A stretch of 25,784 bases of DNA from JBKJZO01 sp046715235 (GCA_046715235.1 JBKJZO010000037.1:1-25784), one strand, 5' to 3'. Positions 7,402-17,015 are shown, counted from the stretch's first letter. Notes: generated by a model from the letters alone, not told the origin. Translations and numbers: made by a program.

Positions 7402-8607
7402 TCAGGAGCCGAGCAGCGATCCGTACAGGGCCCGCGTCTGCCGGGCTATGGACGCCCACGAGAACGATTCTAGCGCGCGGCGGCGTCCGGCGACGCCGTA
7501 CGCGCGGGCCCGGCCTGGGTCGCGCAGGAGGGCGTTGACCCGCTCCGCGATCGCCGCCTGGAAGGCGATCGGGTCGAGCGGCTCCGGCGAGGCAGCGCTC
7601 GCACGCTCTATCGGCACGAGCAGCCCCGTCTCGCCGTCGACGACGACCTCGGGGATGCCGCCGGTCGCGGTCGCGACCACTGCCGTCTCGCACGCCATGG
7701 CCTCGAGGTTGACGATGCCGAGCGGTTCGTAGACCGACGGGCACACGAAAACGGTCGCGTGGCTGAGCAGCTGGACGACGCCCGCCCGCGGCAGCATCTC
7801 GCGGATCCACACGACACCCTCCCGCTGCGCCGACAAGGCCTCGACCTGAGCCGCGACGTGATCTCGTATCTGCGGGGTGTCCGGCGACCCGGCGCAGAGC
7901 ACCAGTTGCGCGTCCGGCTCGAAATCCGCCGCAGCGGCCAACAGATGGGTCAGACCCTTCTGGCGGGTGATCCGACCGACGAAGAGTACGTAGGGGCGGT
8001 CGAGGGCGATGCCGCACCGCTCGAGAGCGTCGGTCGCCGGACCTGGCCAGTACTCGTCGGTGTCGATCCCGTTGTGGATCACGCTCACCCTGTCGGCAGG
8101 CACCTGCGGATAGCAGGCCAGCACGTCGTCGCGCATGCCTGCGGACACCGCGATGACGGCGTCGGCTCCCTCGATCGCGGTGCGCTCGCAGAAGCCTGAC
8201 AGGGCGTAGCCGCCGCCGAGTTGCTCCGCCTTCCACGGGCGCAGTGGCTCGAGGCTGTGCGTCGTGACGACATGAGGAACGTCGTAGGTCAGCTTGGACA
8301 GATGGCCGGCCAGGTTGGCGTACCAGGTGTGGCTGTGTACGACGTCGAGGCCGGCGGCGGCCGCGACCATGGACAGGTCGGTCGAAATCGTTCGTAAGGC
8401 TGCCAGCGCCAGCTCGTCGCCGTCGAGCCGCTCCCAGGACGGGTGCCGCACGACCGGAGGCGCGGCGCTCGCGCCGCGCGCCGCGCCGAAGGCGTGCACG
8501 GTCACATCCGCCAGCTGGGCGAGCTCGCGGGCGAGGTACTCGACGTGAACGCCGGCGCCGCCGTACACCTCTGGCGGGTACTCGCGGGTGAGCAGTCCGA
8601 CTCGCAT
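7402..8607 (-). CDS. glgA: Glycogen synthase, Corynebacterium type (GT4; GlgA/GlgM)
   Basis: 401 residues, typical of the GT4 glycogen synthase family of actinobacteria (about 390-400) rather than the ~480-residue GT5 enzymes. It uses ADP-glucose to extend alpha-1,4-glucan; in mycobacteria the same family (GlgM) makes maltose-1-phosphate, so either acceptor is possible. Visible: MRVGLLTREYPPEVYGGAGVHVEYL at the nucleotide-sugar fold entry, VLFVGRITRQKGL at the start of the C-terminal Rossmann domain, and the EX7E motif EPLGIVNLE with GGIPEVV. ATG 8607 is chosen over longer in-frame starts because it begins the conserved MRVGLLTREYPPE and has GGAG about 5 nt upstream. It is divergent from glgC (67 bp between starts). 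Confidence 0.95.
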   Translation of the reverse strand: MRVGLLTREYPPEVYGGAGVHVEYLARELAQLADVTVHAFGAARGASAAPPVVRHPSWERLDGDELALAALRTISTDLSMVAAAAGLDVVHSHTWYANLAGHLSKLTYDVPHVVTTHSLEPLRPWKAEQLGGGYALSGFCERTAIEGADAVIAVSAGMRDDVLACYPQVPADRVSVIHNGIDTDEYWPGPATDALERCGIALDRPYVLFVGRITRQKGLTHLLAAAADFEPDAQLVLCAGSPDTPQIRDHVAAQVEALSAQREGVVWIREMLPRAGVVQLLSHATVFVCPSVYEPLGIVNLEAMACETAVVATATGGIPEVVVDGETGLLVPIERASAASPEPLDPIAFQAAIAERVNALLRDPGRARAYGVAGRRRALESFSWASIARQTRALYGSLLGS

Positions 8608-8638
8608 AGGGCTCCTTTCGCCGACACGTCGTGGCGCG

Positions 8639-8644
8639 ATGCTA
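8639..8644 (-). promoter_or_regulatory. -10 hexamer TAGCAT upstream of glgA
   Basis: TAGCAT on the minus strand lies about 31 nt before the glgA ATG (8607), giving a short 5' UTR of about 25 nt that includes the GGAG Shine-Dalgarno. It has the same TAGnnT shape as the other promoters here. The -35 is not clear. Confidence 0.4.
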
Positions 8645-8662
8645 AGTGATCTCGCGCGCGGG

Positions 8663-8668
8663 TAGTGT
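8663..8668 (+). promoter_or_regulatory. -10 hexamer TAGTGT of the leaderless glgC promoter
   Basis: TAGTGT is followed by exactly 6 nt and the ATG at 8675, and there is no Shine-Dalgarno. It sits 18 bp from the oppositely oriented glgA -10, so the two divergent promoters are interleaved. Confidence 0.6.
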
Positions 8669-8674
8669 CCGCGC

Positions 8675-9907
8675 ATGGCCCGCGTCTTCGCGATCGTCCT
8701 CGCCGGTGGCGAGGGTAAGCGACTGATGCCCCTCACGGCCGACCGCGCGAAGCCGGCCGTACCGTTCGGCGGCATCTACCGCCTTGTCGACTTCGTGCTC
8801 TCCAACCTGGCCAACGCCGGCTACCTCAAGATCGTCGTGCTCACGCAGTACAAGAGCCACAGCCTCGACCGGCACATCACGATGACCTGGCGGATGTCGA
8901 CGCTGCTCGGCAACTACGTGACGCCGGTGCCGGCCCAGCAGCGGGTCGGGCCGCGGTGGTTCGCCGGTTCCGCCGACGCCATCTTCCAGAGCCTCAACCT
9001 CGTGTACGACGACGATCCCGACTACGTCTGCGTGTTCGGTGCCGACCACATCTACCGCATGGACCCCCGGCAGATGGTTGAGGCGCACATCGCTTCGGGT
9101 GCAGGTGTCACGGTCGCCGGAATCCGCGCACCGCGCTCGCAGGCAGCCGAGTTCGGCGTCATAGAGACCGATGCCGACGGCAAGCGCATCGCCCAGTTCC
9201 TCGAGAAACCGAAGAAGGCCAAGGGCTTGCCGGGTTCGCCCAACGAGATCTTCGCGTCGATGGGCAACTACGTGTTCACGACCCAGGCCCTGGTCGACGC
9301 GGTCACGCGCGACTCCGCCGATCCGTCGTCGCGCCATGATCTGGGCGGCGACATCATCCCGGCGTTGGTGGCACGCGGCGAGGCGCAGGTCTACGACTTC
9401 GCCGACAACGACGTGCCCGGCGCGACCGATCGTGACTCCGGCTACTGGCGCGACGTGGGAACTCTCGATGCGTACTACGCCGCCAACATGGATCTCATCT
9501 CGGTCCATCCGGTGTTCAATCTGTACAACCGCGAGTGGCCGATTCTTACCGCGCACTGGCCGCTGCCCCCAGCGAAGTTCGTCAGCCCCGACCCCGGGCG
9601 CACCGGAGCGGCATTCGAGTCGATGGTCGGGCCAGGGGTCATCGTCTCGGGCGGCACCATCCTGCGATCTGTCGTCTCGCCGGGGGTCAGGGTCAGCTCG
9701 CACGCCACCGTCGAGGATTCGGTGCTGATGGACGGCGTGCGGGTCGGCCGGGGCGCGGTGGTCCGCCGCGCGATCCTGGACAAGGGCGTCGTCGTACCCG
9801 ATGGCGCCTCCATCGGTGTCGACCCGGAGTTCGACCGCAGCCGCGGCTTGGTGATGAGCGACGGTGGAGTGGTCGTGATCGGCAAGGGCCAGGTCGTCCC
9901 GGATTGA
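8675..9907 (+). CDS. glgC: Glucose-1-phosphate adenylyltransferase (ADP-glucose pyrophosphorylase)
   Basis: 410 residues, the normal length for actinobacterial GlgC. It makes ADP-glucose from glucose-1-phosphate and ATP, the donor for the divergent glgA product. The N-terminal nucleotidyltransferase domain begins with IVLAGGEGKRLMPLTADRAK (about 7-26) and PAVPFGGIYRLVDFVLSN; the substrate loops YVCVFGADHIYRMD and FLEKPKK follow, then GYWRDVGTLDAYYAANMDL. The C-terminal third is a left-handed beta-helix (hexapeptide-like VSPGVRVSSHATVEDSVLMDGVRVGRGAVV). The start is set by the MARVFAIVLAGG motif and the TAGTGT -10 six nt upstream. GDH follows 41 bp downstream on the same strand. Confidence 0.97.
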   Translation: MARVFAIVLAGGEGKRLMPLTADRAKPAVPFGGIYRLVDFVLSNLANAGYLKIVVLTQYKSHSLDRHITMTWRMSTLLGNYVTPVPAQQRVGPRWFAGSADAIFQSLNLVYDDDPDYVCVFGADHIYRMDPRQMVEAHIASGAGVTVAGIRAPRSQAAEFGVIETDADGKRIAQFLEKPKKAKGLPGSPNEIFASMGNYVFTTQALVDAVTRDSADPSSRHDLGGDIIPALVARGEAQVYDFADNDVPGATDRDSGYWRDVGTLDAYYAANMDLISVHPVFNLYNREWPILTAHWPLPPAKFVSPDPGRTGAAFESMVGPGVIVSGGTILRSVVSPGVRVSSHATVEDSVLMDGVRVGRGAVVRRAILDKGVVVPDGASIGVDPEFDRSRGLVMSDGGVVVIGKGQVVPD

Positions 9908-9922
9908 CGCGCTGACCGGGCG

Positions 9923-9928
9923 TAGATT
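9923..9928 (+). promoter_or_regulatory. Candidate -10 TAGATT ahead of the NAD-GDH gene
   Basis: TAGATT lies 20 nt before the GTG start of GDH, in the 41-bp gap after glgC. A GGAGG Shine-Dalgarno (9938-9942) follows 9 nt later, so the transcript would have a very short leader. The nearest TTGACG (9904-9909) is only 13 nt upstream, too close for a standard -35, so this promoter is less certain than the leaderless ones. Confidence 0.35.
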
Positions 9929-9948
9929 AGGTCCTGCGGAGGCGATCA

Positions 9949-12900
9949 GTGGCGATCGGAGCACGGCGCGTGACGACCCGCGCGGATGACGCGAAGTATG
10001 CGGTCTTGCACCAGCTCGCCGTACGCGCGGCCGACGAGCCGCGGGCGCCGTCGGACGTAGCTCAATTCGTCGACCAGTACTACCTGCTCGTGCCGCCCGA
10101 GGACTTGATCGAACGGCCCGCTCACGATCTGTGCGGCGCGGCGGTGTCGCATCTGCGCCTGGCCCAGCGCCGGGTCGTCGGCAGTCCCGCGATGCGGGTG
10201 TTCAACCCGGGCACCGACCGCGACGGCTGGAAGTCCAAACACACCGTTGTGCAGATCGTCACCGACGACATGCCCTTCCTTGTCGACTCGGTCAGCATGG
10301 AGCTTGGCCGGCATGGCCGCGGCATTCACCTGGTCGTGCAACCGGTGATCCCGGTTCGCCGGGCGATCACCGGCGAACTCGAGGACGTGCTGCCGCCGGG
10401 CACGACCGGCACCGGTGTGATCGCCGAGTCCTTCCTCCACATCGAGCTGGATCGGGTCCGCGATGCGGCCGAGCTCAAGGAGTTGGAGTCCGACCTGCGA
10501 CGTGTCCTGGGCGACGTGCGCGCGGCGGTGGAGGACTGGCCGAAGATGCGGGCGCGCATGCTCGCCCTCGTCGACGAGCTGACCACGGCGCCACCACGGG
10601 TCGACGACGACGTAGCCGAGGTGCGCGAGCTGCTGCGCTGGATCGCGGACGACCACTACACCTTCCTCGGCTACCGCGATTACGACCTGGTCACCAAAGA
10701 CGGCGGCGACTCGCTCAAACCCAGGCTCGGCACCGGCCTCGGCCTGCTCCGCGACGTTGGCTACGTCGAGGAGTCGGTGAGCTTCTCCCGGCTGCCCGCA
10801 AGCGTGCGCAGGAAGGCGCGCGAGAAGACGCTGCTGACACTGACGAAGGCCAACTCCCGCTCCACGGTGCACCGCCCGTCGTACCTCGACTATGTCGGCG
10901 TCAAGCGCTTCGACGAGCAGGGGAACGCGGTCGGCGAACGCCGGTTCCTGGGCTTGTTCACGTCCTCGGTGTACGCCACCAGCCCGCGCGAGATCCCCCT
11001 AGTCAGGCGCAAGGTGCAGGCAGTGCGCGAGACGCTCGCACTGCCGCCGGGCGGCCACCTCGACAAGGCTCTGGCCGACGTACTAGAGAGCTACCCGCGA
11101 GACGAGTTGTTCCAGGCCAACATCAAGCAACTCACCGCGACCGCCATCGGCGTCGTGCACCTGCAGGAGCGGCAGCGCGTCCGGCTATTCGTGCGACCCG
11201 ACACGTTCGGCAGGTTCGTGTCCTGCCTCGCCTACCTGCCGCGGGACCGCTATACCACCGCCGTCAGGCTGCGCATCCAGCGGCTACTCCTGGAGGCGTA
11301 CGGCGGCGCGAACATCGACTACTTCGTCGCGCTGTCCGAGTCCGTGCTCGTGCGTATCCACTTCGTCGTCTACGGAAGTTCCGGCGAGCTGCTCGAACGT
11401 GACGTTGCCGACCTCGAACGGCGGGTCGCTGCCGCCACGCGATCGTGGCCCGACAACCTCAAGGACGCCTTGTTGGCCAGGACCGACGAGGCACGAGCAC
11501 TTGAGTTGTTCGACCGGTACGCGAACGCGTTTCCCGCCGCCTATCAGGAGGACTTCACCCCTGCGCAGGCGGTGAGCGACATCGCGGTTCTCGAGCGCCT
11601 CGACCCCGCGGGCGACATGGCGACCGTGCTCTACGACCCCACCGAGGCGCAGAGCGCAGCGGGCGCCGTCCGCTTCCAGGTTTTTCGCACCGGTGACGCG
11701 CTCGCCGTCTCCGACCTGCTGCCGCTGCTGCAGAACCTCGGTGTGCGCGTGCTCGACGAGCGGCCGTACGGCCTGCGCATCGGCGGCGAAGTCAGGGCCT
11801 GGATCTACGACTTCGGGCTTGCTCCGAGTGTCGGTGTCGTCGACGTCGCCGCGGCCGGCGCACGATTCGAAGCCGCGTTCACGGCGGCGTGGAGGGGTGC
11901 GATCGAGGACGACGGTTTCAACCGCCTGGTCCTGCTCGCCGGCCTGGAGTGGCCAGACATCGTCGTGCTCCGCGCGTACGCGCGGTACTTGCGCCAGACC
12001 CGCAGCACCTTCAGTCAGTCCTACGTCGAGGACAGCCTGTCCAACAACCCGCGCATCGCGGCGTCGCTGGTCGCGCTCTTCCGTGCGCGATTCGACCCGC
12101 AGCTCAGTGACGGCGAGCGCGATCGTCGTACCCACGAACTCGAGGCCGAGTTGGCCACCGACCTCGACGCCGTCGTCACCCTCGACGAGGACCGCATCCT
12201 GCGCAGTCTCGCCGCGTTGATCGAAGCGACGGTCCGCACCAACGCCTACCAGAGCGATGCCGACGGCGTGGCCAAGCCCTACCTGTCCGTCAAGCTCGAT
12301 TCAGCAAAGGTGCCGGATCTGCCGCTGCCGCGCCCGCTGTTCGAGATCTGGGTCTACTCGCCGCGGGTCGAGGGAGTGCACCTGCGCGGCGGCAAAATCG
12401 CGCGCGGCGGCATCCGCTGGTCCGACCGCAGGGAGGACTTCCGCACCGAGGTGCTCGGGCTGATGAAGGCGCAGACGGTGAAGAACGCGGTGATCGTGCC
12501 GGTCGGCGCCAAGGGCGGATTCGTCGTCAAGCGACCGAGCTCGACCGACCTCATGAACGAAGTCGTCGAGTGTTACAAGACGCTCATATCCGGGCTGCTC
12601 GATCTGACGGACAACATCTCGGACGGCGCGGTCGTGCCGCCGCCGAGCGTCGTCCGATACGACGGCGACGACCCCTATCTCGTCGTCGCGGCCGACAAGG
12701 GCACCGCTAGCTTCAGTGACATCGCGAATGGCGTGTCCGCCGACTACGGGTTCTGGCTTGGCGACGCCTTCGCCTCGGGCGGGTCCGAGGGCTACGACCA
12801 CAAGCAGATGGGCATCACCGCGCGCGGAGCCTGGGAGTCGGCCAAGCGGCACATGCGCGAGCTCGGCGTCGACATCCAGACGACCGACTTTACCGTGTGC

Positions 12901-14790
12901 GGAATCGGCGACATGTCCGGTGACGTGTTCGGCAACGCGATGCTGCTCTCGGAGCACATTCGCCTGGTCGCCGCATTCGACCACCGCGACATCTTCATCG
13001 ACCCCGACCCCGACGCTGCCACCGGGTTCGCCGAGCGCGCTCGGCTGTTCGCTCTGCCGCGGTCATCCTGGGCCGACTACGACCCGTCCCTGATCTCAGC
13101 CGGCGGGGGAGTGTTCTCGCGAGCCAGCAAGTCGGTCCCGATATCCGAGCGGGCGCGCGTGGCTCTCGACATCGAGGCAACGGACCTGACCCCGCAGGAA
13201 CTGATCCGGGCAATCCTGTCCGCACCCGTCGACCTGCTCTTCAACGGAGGCATCGGCACCTACGTCAAAGCGACGAGTGAGACGCATGCGGACGTCGGCG
13301 ACCGCGGCTCGGAGCCGCTGCGCATCGACGCGTCGGCCTTGCGCGTCAAGGCGGTCGTCGAGGGCGGCAACCTGGGGCTGACGCAGCTCGCCCGCATCGA
13401 GTACGCACTCGCGGGTGGCCGTATCTACACCGACGCCATCGACAACTCCGCCGGCGTCAACTGCTCCGACCACGAGGTCAACATCAAGATCCTGCTCGAC
13501 GCCCAGGTCGCGAGCGGGGCGATGACGGGGGAGGAACGCAACGAGTTGCTGCACGCCATGACCGAAGAGGTCGCGCAATTGGTGCTGCAGGACAACTACA
13601 GCCAGACCAGGGTCCTCGCGATCGCGAACGCGCAAGCAGCGTCGCTGCTCGGCGTACACGCCCGGTACATCGATGCGCTCGAATCATCGGGGCGGCTCAA
13701 CAGCCGGCTCGAGCGACTGCCGGACGACACAGAGCTCAAGGCGCGGGCGACTGCCCGCGTCGGGCTCACCACACCGGAGTTCGCGGTCCTGCTCGCCTAC
13801 ACGAAGCTGACGCTCGGCCACGAGCTGCTGGAGAGCGACGTGCCCGAGGACCCGTACCTTTCGCGCGAGCTCGCTGCCTACTTTCCCGGCCCGATCCAGG
13901 AGCGGTTCGCTGAAGGGATGAAGGGCCATCCGCTGGCGCGCGAGATTGTCGCTACCGCGATCACCAACGGCGTGGTCAACCGCGCGGGCATCACCTTTGC
14001 CTACCGGATGGAGCAGGAAACAGGTGCGCCCCCCTCCGAGCTCGTGCGTGCGCACCGCGCTGCGCGAGAGATCTTCGCGATGCGCGAGGTCTGGTCGCAG
14101 ATCGAACGTCTCGACAACGTCATCCCCGCTGATCTGCAGACCACGCTGCACCTCGAGACCAGGCGCGTTATCGAACGGGCGGTGCGCTGGCTGGTGCGGA
14201 CGCGGTCGCCGATCGACGTCGCTGAAGTCGTCCGCGACTTCACGCCCGGCATCGCGCAGATCTCCGCGATCCTCGACGAGGTGCTGACCGGTTCCGAGCG
14301 CACGGATGTCGGCCAGCGAAGGGCCGCGTTCGAGAAATCCGGCGTTCCCCCTGCACTTGCGCGCCGGGTCGCGGCCCTTAACACGCTGTTCGCCGGACTC
14401 GACATCGTCGACGTAGCGACACGCACGAAGGCGCCCATCGACGTCGTCGCGGGCATTTACTTCAGGCTCGGCGAGCAGCTCGAGCTCAGCTGGCTGCGCG
14501 CCCGCATCACCGAGCTGCCGAGGGCGGACCGCTGGCAGTCGCTTGCCCGCGCCGCACTGCGCGACGACGCGTTCGCCGTACATGCGCAGCTGGTCGCCGA
14601 CGTCCTGCGGGTCGCGCCCAGCCAGCAGCCGCGCGATGCCGTCGCGGCATGGACGAAGCGCCGCAGTGGACGCCTCGAACGCGGGCTGCGCAGGCTCGCC
14701 GAGATCCGGGCGAGCGGCATCACCGACCTGGCAACGCTGTCCATCGCCGTGCGCGAGGTCAAGGACCTGCTCGCCGGCCGCGATCAGTAA
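9949..14790 (+). CDS. gdh: NAD-specific glutamate dehydrogenase, large (GDH-180) type
   Basis: 1,613 residues, typical of the 180-kDa NAD-GDH class of actinobacteria and proteobacteria. It oxidises glutamate to 2-oxoglutarate and ammonia with NAD+. The N-terminal half carries the ACT-like regulatory regions (e.g. MPFLVDSVSMELGRHG, about 105-120). The catalytic core has GGIRWSDRREDFRTEVLGL, KNAVIVPVGAKGGFVVKR with the catalytic lysine, and GDMSGDVFGNAMLLS in the dinucleotide region. NGGIGTYVK, VVEGGNLGLTQLARIEYA and IDNSAGVNCSDHEVNIKIL follow. GTG 9949 has GGAGG 6 nt upstream. It lies 41 bp after glgC and 45 bp before the lipid kinase gene, so a run of three co-directional genes is possible. 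Known homologues are allosterically controlled; no regulatory site is visible here. Confidence 0.97.
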   Translation: MAIGARRVTTRADDAKYAVLHQLAVRAADEPRAPSDVAQFVDQYYLLVPPEDLIERPAHDLCGAAVSHLRLAQRRVVGSPAMRVFNPGTDRDGWKSKHTVVQIVTDDMPFLVDSVSMELGRHGRGIHLVVQPVIPVRRAITGELEDVLPPGTTGTGVIAESFLHIELDRVRDAAELKELESDLRRVLGDVRAAVEDWPKMRARMLALVDELTTAPPRVDDDVAEVRELLRWIADDHYTFLGYRDYDLVTKDGGDSLKPRLGTGLGLLRDVGYVEESVSFSRLPASVRRKAREKTLLTLTKANSRSTVHRPSYLDYVGVKRFDEQGNAVGERRFLGLFTSSVYATSPREIPLVRRKVQAVRETLALPPGGHLDKALADVLESYPRDELFQANIKQLTATAIGVVHLQERQRVRLFVRPDTFGRFVSCLAYLPRDRYTTAVRLRIQRLLLEAYGGANIDYFVALSESVLVRIHFVVYGSSGELLERDVADLERRVAAATRSWPDNLKDALLARTDEARALELFDRYANAFPAAYQEDFTPAQAVSDIAVLERLDPAGDMATVLYDPTEAQSAAGAVRFQVFRTGDALAVSDLLPLLQNLGVRVLDERPYGLRIGGEVRAWIYDFGLAPSVGVVDVAAAGARFEAAFTAAWRGAIEDDGFNRLVLLAGLEWPDIVVLRAYARYLRQTRSTFSQSYVEDSLSNNPRIAASLVALFRARFDPQLSDGERDRRTHELEAELATDLDAVVTLDEDRILRSLAALIEATVRTNAYQSDADGVAKPYLSVKLDSAKVPDLPLPRPLFEIWVYSPRVEGVHLRGGKIARGGIRWSDRREDFRTEVLGLMKAQTVKNAVIVPVGAKGGFVVKRPSSTDLMNEVVECYKTLISGLLDLTDNISDGAVVPPPSVVRYDGDDPYLVVAADKGTASFSDIANGVSADYGFWLGDAFASGGSEGYDHKQMGITARGAWESAKRHMRELGVDIQTTDFTVCGIGDMSGDVFGNAMLLSEHIRLVAAFDHRDIFIDPDPDAATGFAERARLFALPRSSWADYDPSLISAGGGVFSRASKSVPISERARVALDIEATDLTPQELIRAILSAPVDLLFNGGIGTYVKATSETHADVGDRGSEPLRIDASALRVKAVVEGGNLGLTQLARIEYALAGGRIYTDAIDNSAGVNCSDHEVNIKILLDAQVASGAMTGEERNELLHAMTEEVAQLVLQDNYSQTRVLAIANAQAASLLGVHARYIDALESSGRLNSRLERLPDDTELKARATARVGLTTPEFAVLLAYTKLTLGHELLESDVPEDPYLSRELAAYFPGPIQERFAEGMKGHPLAREIVATAITNGVVNRAGITFAYRMEQETGAPPSELVRAHRAAREIFAMREVWSQIERLDNVIPADLQTTLHLETRRVIERAVRWLVRTRSPIDVAEVVRDFTPGIAQISAILDEVLTGSERTDVGQRRAAFEKSGVPPALARRVAALNTLFAGLDIVDVATRTKAPIDVVAGIYFRLGEQLELSWLRARITELPRADRWQSLARAALRDDAFAVHAQLVADVLRVAPSQQPRDAVAAWTKRRSGRLERGLRRLAEIRASGITDLATLSIAVREVKDLLAGRDQ

Positions 14791-14835
14791 GTCGCCGCGC
14801 GTGTCGTGCTCCTCCCTGGGGGGCAGGGAGTTGCC

Positions 14836-15735
14836 ATGCCGGTCGAGGACGTCGTGCTCATCGCGAGTGACAACGCGGGTGGCACCGACGAAGACGTGAT
14901 CCAGGAGGTCGCCGCAGCCGTTGCGCACGTCGCCCGCGTCGAGGTCGCCCGCACCGGTACGCCGGACGAGCTCGACGGTGTTCTGCGCGACCTCGGCGAC
15001 CGCACCGTGGTCGTTGCTGGAGGTGATGGAAGCCTGCACGCCGTCGTCTCCGCATTGCACCGGCTCGGGGAACTCGCGACCGCGGACATCGCGCTGATCC
15101 CGCTCGGCACCGGCAACGACTTCGCGCGCACGACAGGCATTCCTGTCGACGCTGTCGACGCGGCAAAAGGCCTGCCCGGGTTCGGGCGGCGACCGCTCGA
15201 CCTGATCGTCGACGACGGCGGTGGCGTAGTCGTCAACGTCGCGCACGCGGGTGTTGGCGCGGATGCTGCGGAGCGGGCGGCCGGGCTGAAGGGTGTCCTC
15301 GGCCGCGCGGCGTACCCGCTCGGCGCGCTGATAGCGGCCGCGCGTGCTGACGGTTGGCGCGTCGATGTCGAGCTCGACGGCGCTCTCGTCCACACCGCCG
15401 ACGACCCGGTGCTGATGGTCGGCATCTGCAACGGGCGCACGATCGGCGGGGGCACCGAGCTATGTCCGCTCGCCGACCCGGGCGACGGCGTACTCGACCT
15501 CGTCATCGTGACCGCGGTCGACGCCACGGCGCGGCTGGGTTTCGGCGCGGACCTGCGCCGCGGCGCGCACCTCGAGCGCGACGACGTACGACATGTTCGA
15601 GGGCGCAGCGTGCGAATCTCCGGCGAGCCGATCGGCTACAACACCGACGGCGAGATCGGCGACGAAGCGGCGGCTCGCAGCCTTCGCGTCGTGCCGTCAG
15701 CGTGGACCCTGCGCGTGCCGCCCGCTCAGAAGTAG
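14836..15735 (+). CDS. Diacylglycerol kinase family lipid kinase
   Basis: 299 residues from ATG 14836, chosen over an in-frame GTG 30 nt upstream because GGGAG lies 5 nt before this ATG. It is a DAGK_cat/LCB5 family protein that phosphorylates a lipid alcohol (diacylglycerol or similar) with ATP. Visible: the nucleotide-binding VVVAGGDGSLHAVVSAL (about 54-70), PLGTGNDFARTTGI, a NGRTIGGGTELCPLADPGDGVLDLV segment in the beta-sandwich domain, and the late acidic NTDGEIGDE. The first strand has LIASDNAGG where many homologues have NPxxG. The gene is convergent with the PLD-family gene, overlapping it by 10 bp. The exact substrate (DAG, ceramide-like or polyprenol) cannot be read from sequence. 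Confidence 0.92.
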   Translation: MPVEDVVLIASDNAGGTDEDVIQEVAAAVAHVARVEVARTGTPDELDGVLRDLGDRTVVVAGGDGSLHAVVSALHRLGELATADIALIPLGTGNDFARTTGIPVDAVDAAKGLPGFGRRPLDLIVDDGGGVVVNVAHAGVGADAAERAAGLKGVLGRAAYPLGALIAAARADGWRVDVELDGALVHTADDPVLMVGICNGRTIGGGTELCPLADPGDGVLDLVIVTAVDATARLGFGADLRRGAHLERDDVRHVRGRSVRISGEPIGYNTDGEIGDEAAARSLRVVPSAWTLRVPPAQK

Positions 15736-16916
15736 TCCTCAACCAGGGCGGTTGCACGCTCCAATGCCTTCTCGACGATGCTGCGGTTCGCCCATCGCTC
15801 AGGCGTCATCTGCGTGCTCACCCGCAGGTCGTCGTCGAAGTCGCCGTCGAGCACATCGGCCAAAGCAGGATCGAGTACGACGAGAGCCACCTCTTCGTCG
15901 AGGTTCATCGATCGCTGGTTGATGTTGGGCGATCCCACTACTGACACGATCCCGTCGACGGTCGTCACCTTGGCGTGCAGCATGCTCGTGTCGTAGGTCC
16001 ATAGCTGCACACCTGCATCGAGCACGCTCTGGTAGTCCTCCTGGGCGACGATCTGCGATGTGCGCTTGTCGATGTGCTCTCCTGGCACGAGGACCGCGAC
16101 CTCAACGCCCCTCCTTACCGCGGCGCCGAGCATCTCGATGTAGTCGTCGTCGGGATTGAAGTACGCCGTCGTGACCCGGATCCGTTGCTGCGCGCGCTGA
16201 ATCAGCGTGCGCATCACGGTCGCGATGTCCGACCAGCCGACGTCACTCGATCCCCGTACCACCTGAACTGTCGAGGGGCCGCTGTGCTGCTGGTCGGGAA
16301 ACCGGTCGACGTCCGGTTCGAACAGCGGGTGGCTGGTTTCGGCCCAGTTCTGGGCGAAGGCGGCACGCAAGCCGTCGACCGCGGGGCCACGCACGCTGAA
16401 GTGCGAGTCGCGCCACTCGGTTTCGTCGCGCGCATTGCCACACCACTCCTGCGCGATGCCGACCCCGCCGGTGAAAGCGAGCTCCTCGTCGCAGACGAGA
16501 ACCTTGCGGTGAGTCCGATGGTTGACCTTGCGGACCTTGCTGGCCGGCGGGCGAAACCACTCGACGAGTGCGCCCGCCTCGCTCATGCGATCCACCAGGG
16601 TGCGGTCGATCTGTCGCGCACCGACGGCGTCCAGCAGCAACCGGACGCGTACGCCGGACACGGCACGATCGCTGAGCGCCTGTGCGAACTCCTCGGCGAT
16701 GTCGCCTTTCCAGTACACGAACGTCAGCATGTCGATCGTTCGGGTGGCGGCTCGGATGGCCTCGAGCATCGCCGGGAAGATCTCGTCGCCATTGCGCAGC
16801 CGGGTGATCTCGTTTCCTTCGGTGGCCGGCACGCCGACCAGCACCTCGATGCTGCGGCGCATCCGGCGCAGGGCGGAGTCGTTGCCGGCTAAATCCGCGG
16901 TGCTCGTCGCGCTCAC
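15726..16916 (-). CDS. Phospholipase D-superfamily phosphatidyltransferase (cardiolipin synthase-like)
   Basis: 396 residues from GTG 16916, which has AGGAGT about 7 nt upstream; an in-frame extension to 17042 is Arg-rich and lacks a ribosome site. Two HxKxxxxD motifs are present and intact: H136/K138/D143 (NHRTHRKVLVCDEELAFTGG) and H314/K316/D321 (MLHAKVTTVDGIVSVVGSPN). The layout matches the soluble ClsB/YbhO-like branch: there is no N-terminal transmembrane pair as in ClsA, only the LTFVYWKGDIAEEFAQAL fold entry. The likely reaction is transfer of a phosphatidyl group to make cardiolipin or a related lipid; hydrolytic PLD activity is the alternative. It is convergent with the DAG-kinase gene (10-bp overlap). 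Confidence 0.9.
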   Translation of the reverse strand: MSATSTADLAGNDSALRRMRRSIEVLVGVPATEGNEITRLRNGDEIFPAMLEAIRAATRTIDMLTFVYWKGDIAEEFAQALSDRAVSGVRVRLLLDAVGARQIDRTLVDRMSEAGALVEWFRPPASKVRKVNHRTHRKVLVCDEELAFTGGVGIAQEWCGNARDETEWRDSHFSVRGPAVDGLRAAFAQNWAETSHPLFEPDVDRFPDQQHSGPSTVQVVRGSSDVGWSDIATVMRTLIQRAQQRIRVTTAYFNPDDDYIEMLGAAVRRGVEVAVLVPGEHIDKRTSQIVAQEDYQSVLDAGVQLWTYDTSMLHAKVTTVDGIVSVVGSPNINQRSMNLDEEVALVVLDPALADVLDGDFDDDLRVSTQMTPERWANRSIVEKALERATALVEDYF

Positions 16917-17015
16917 CGTGCACTCCTTGTGTCGGCCCCGGGCCCCCCGTTCCCGTTCCCTGCCGAAGCGACACTGAACGCGAAATCGGAGAGTGACCGC
17001 CAGAACGGACATCTC

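Noticed and set aside
8608..8775. 56-residue N-terminal extension of glgA
   Set aside because: It would cover the glgC start and promoter; the conserved MRVGLLTREYPPE start with GGAG is at 8607.
8642..9964. 440-codon minus-strand frame opposite glgC
   Set aside because: Shadow frame; the sense strand encodes a complete GlgC with all motifs.
13684..15393. 569-codon minus-strand frame opposite GDH and the lipid kinase
   Set aside because: It spans two well-supported genes and their gap; composition is typical of antisense shadows.
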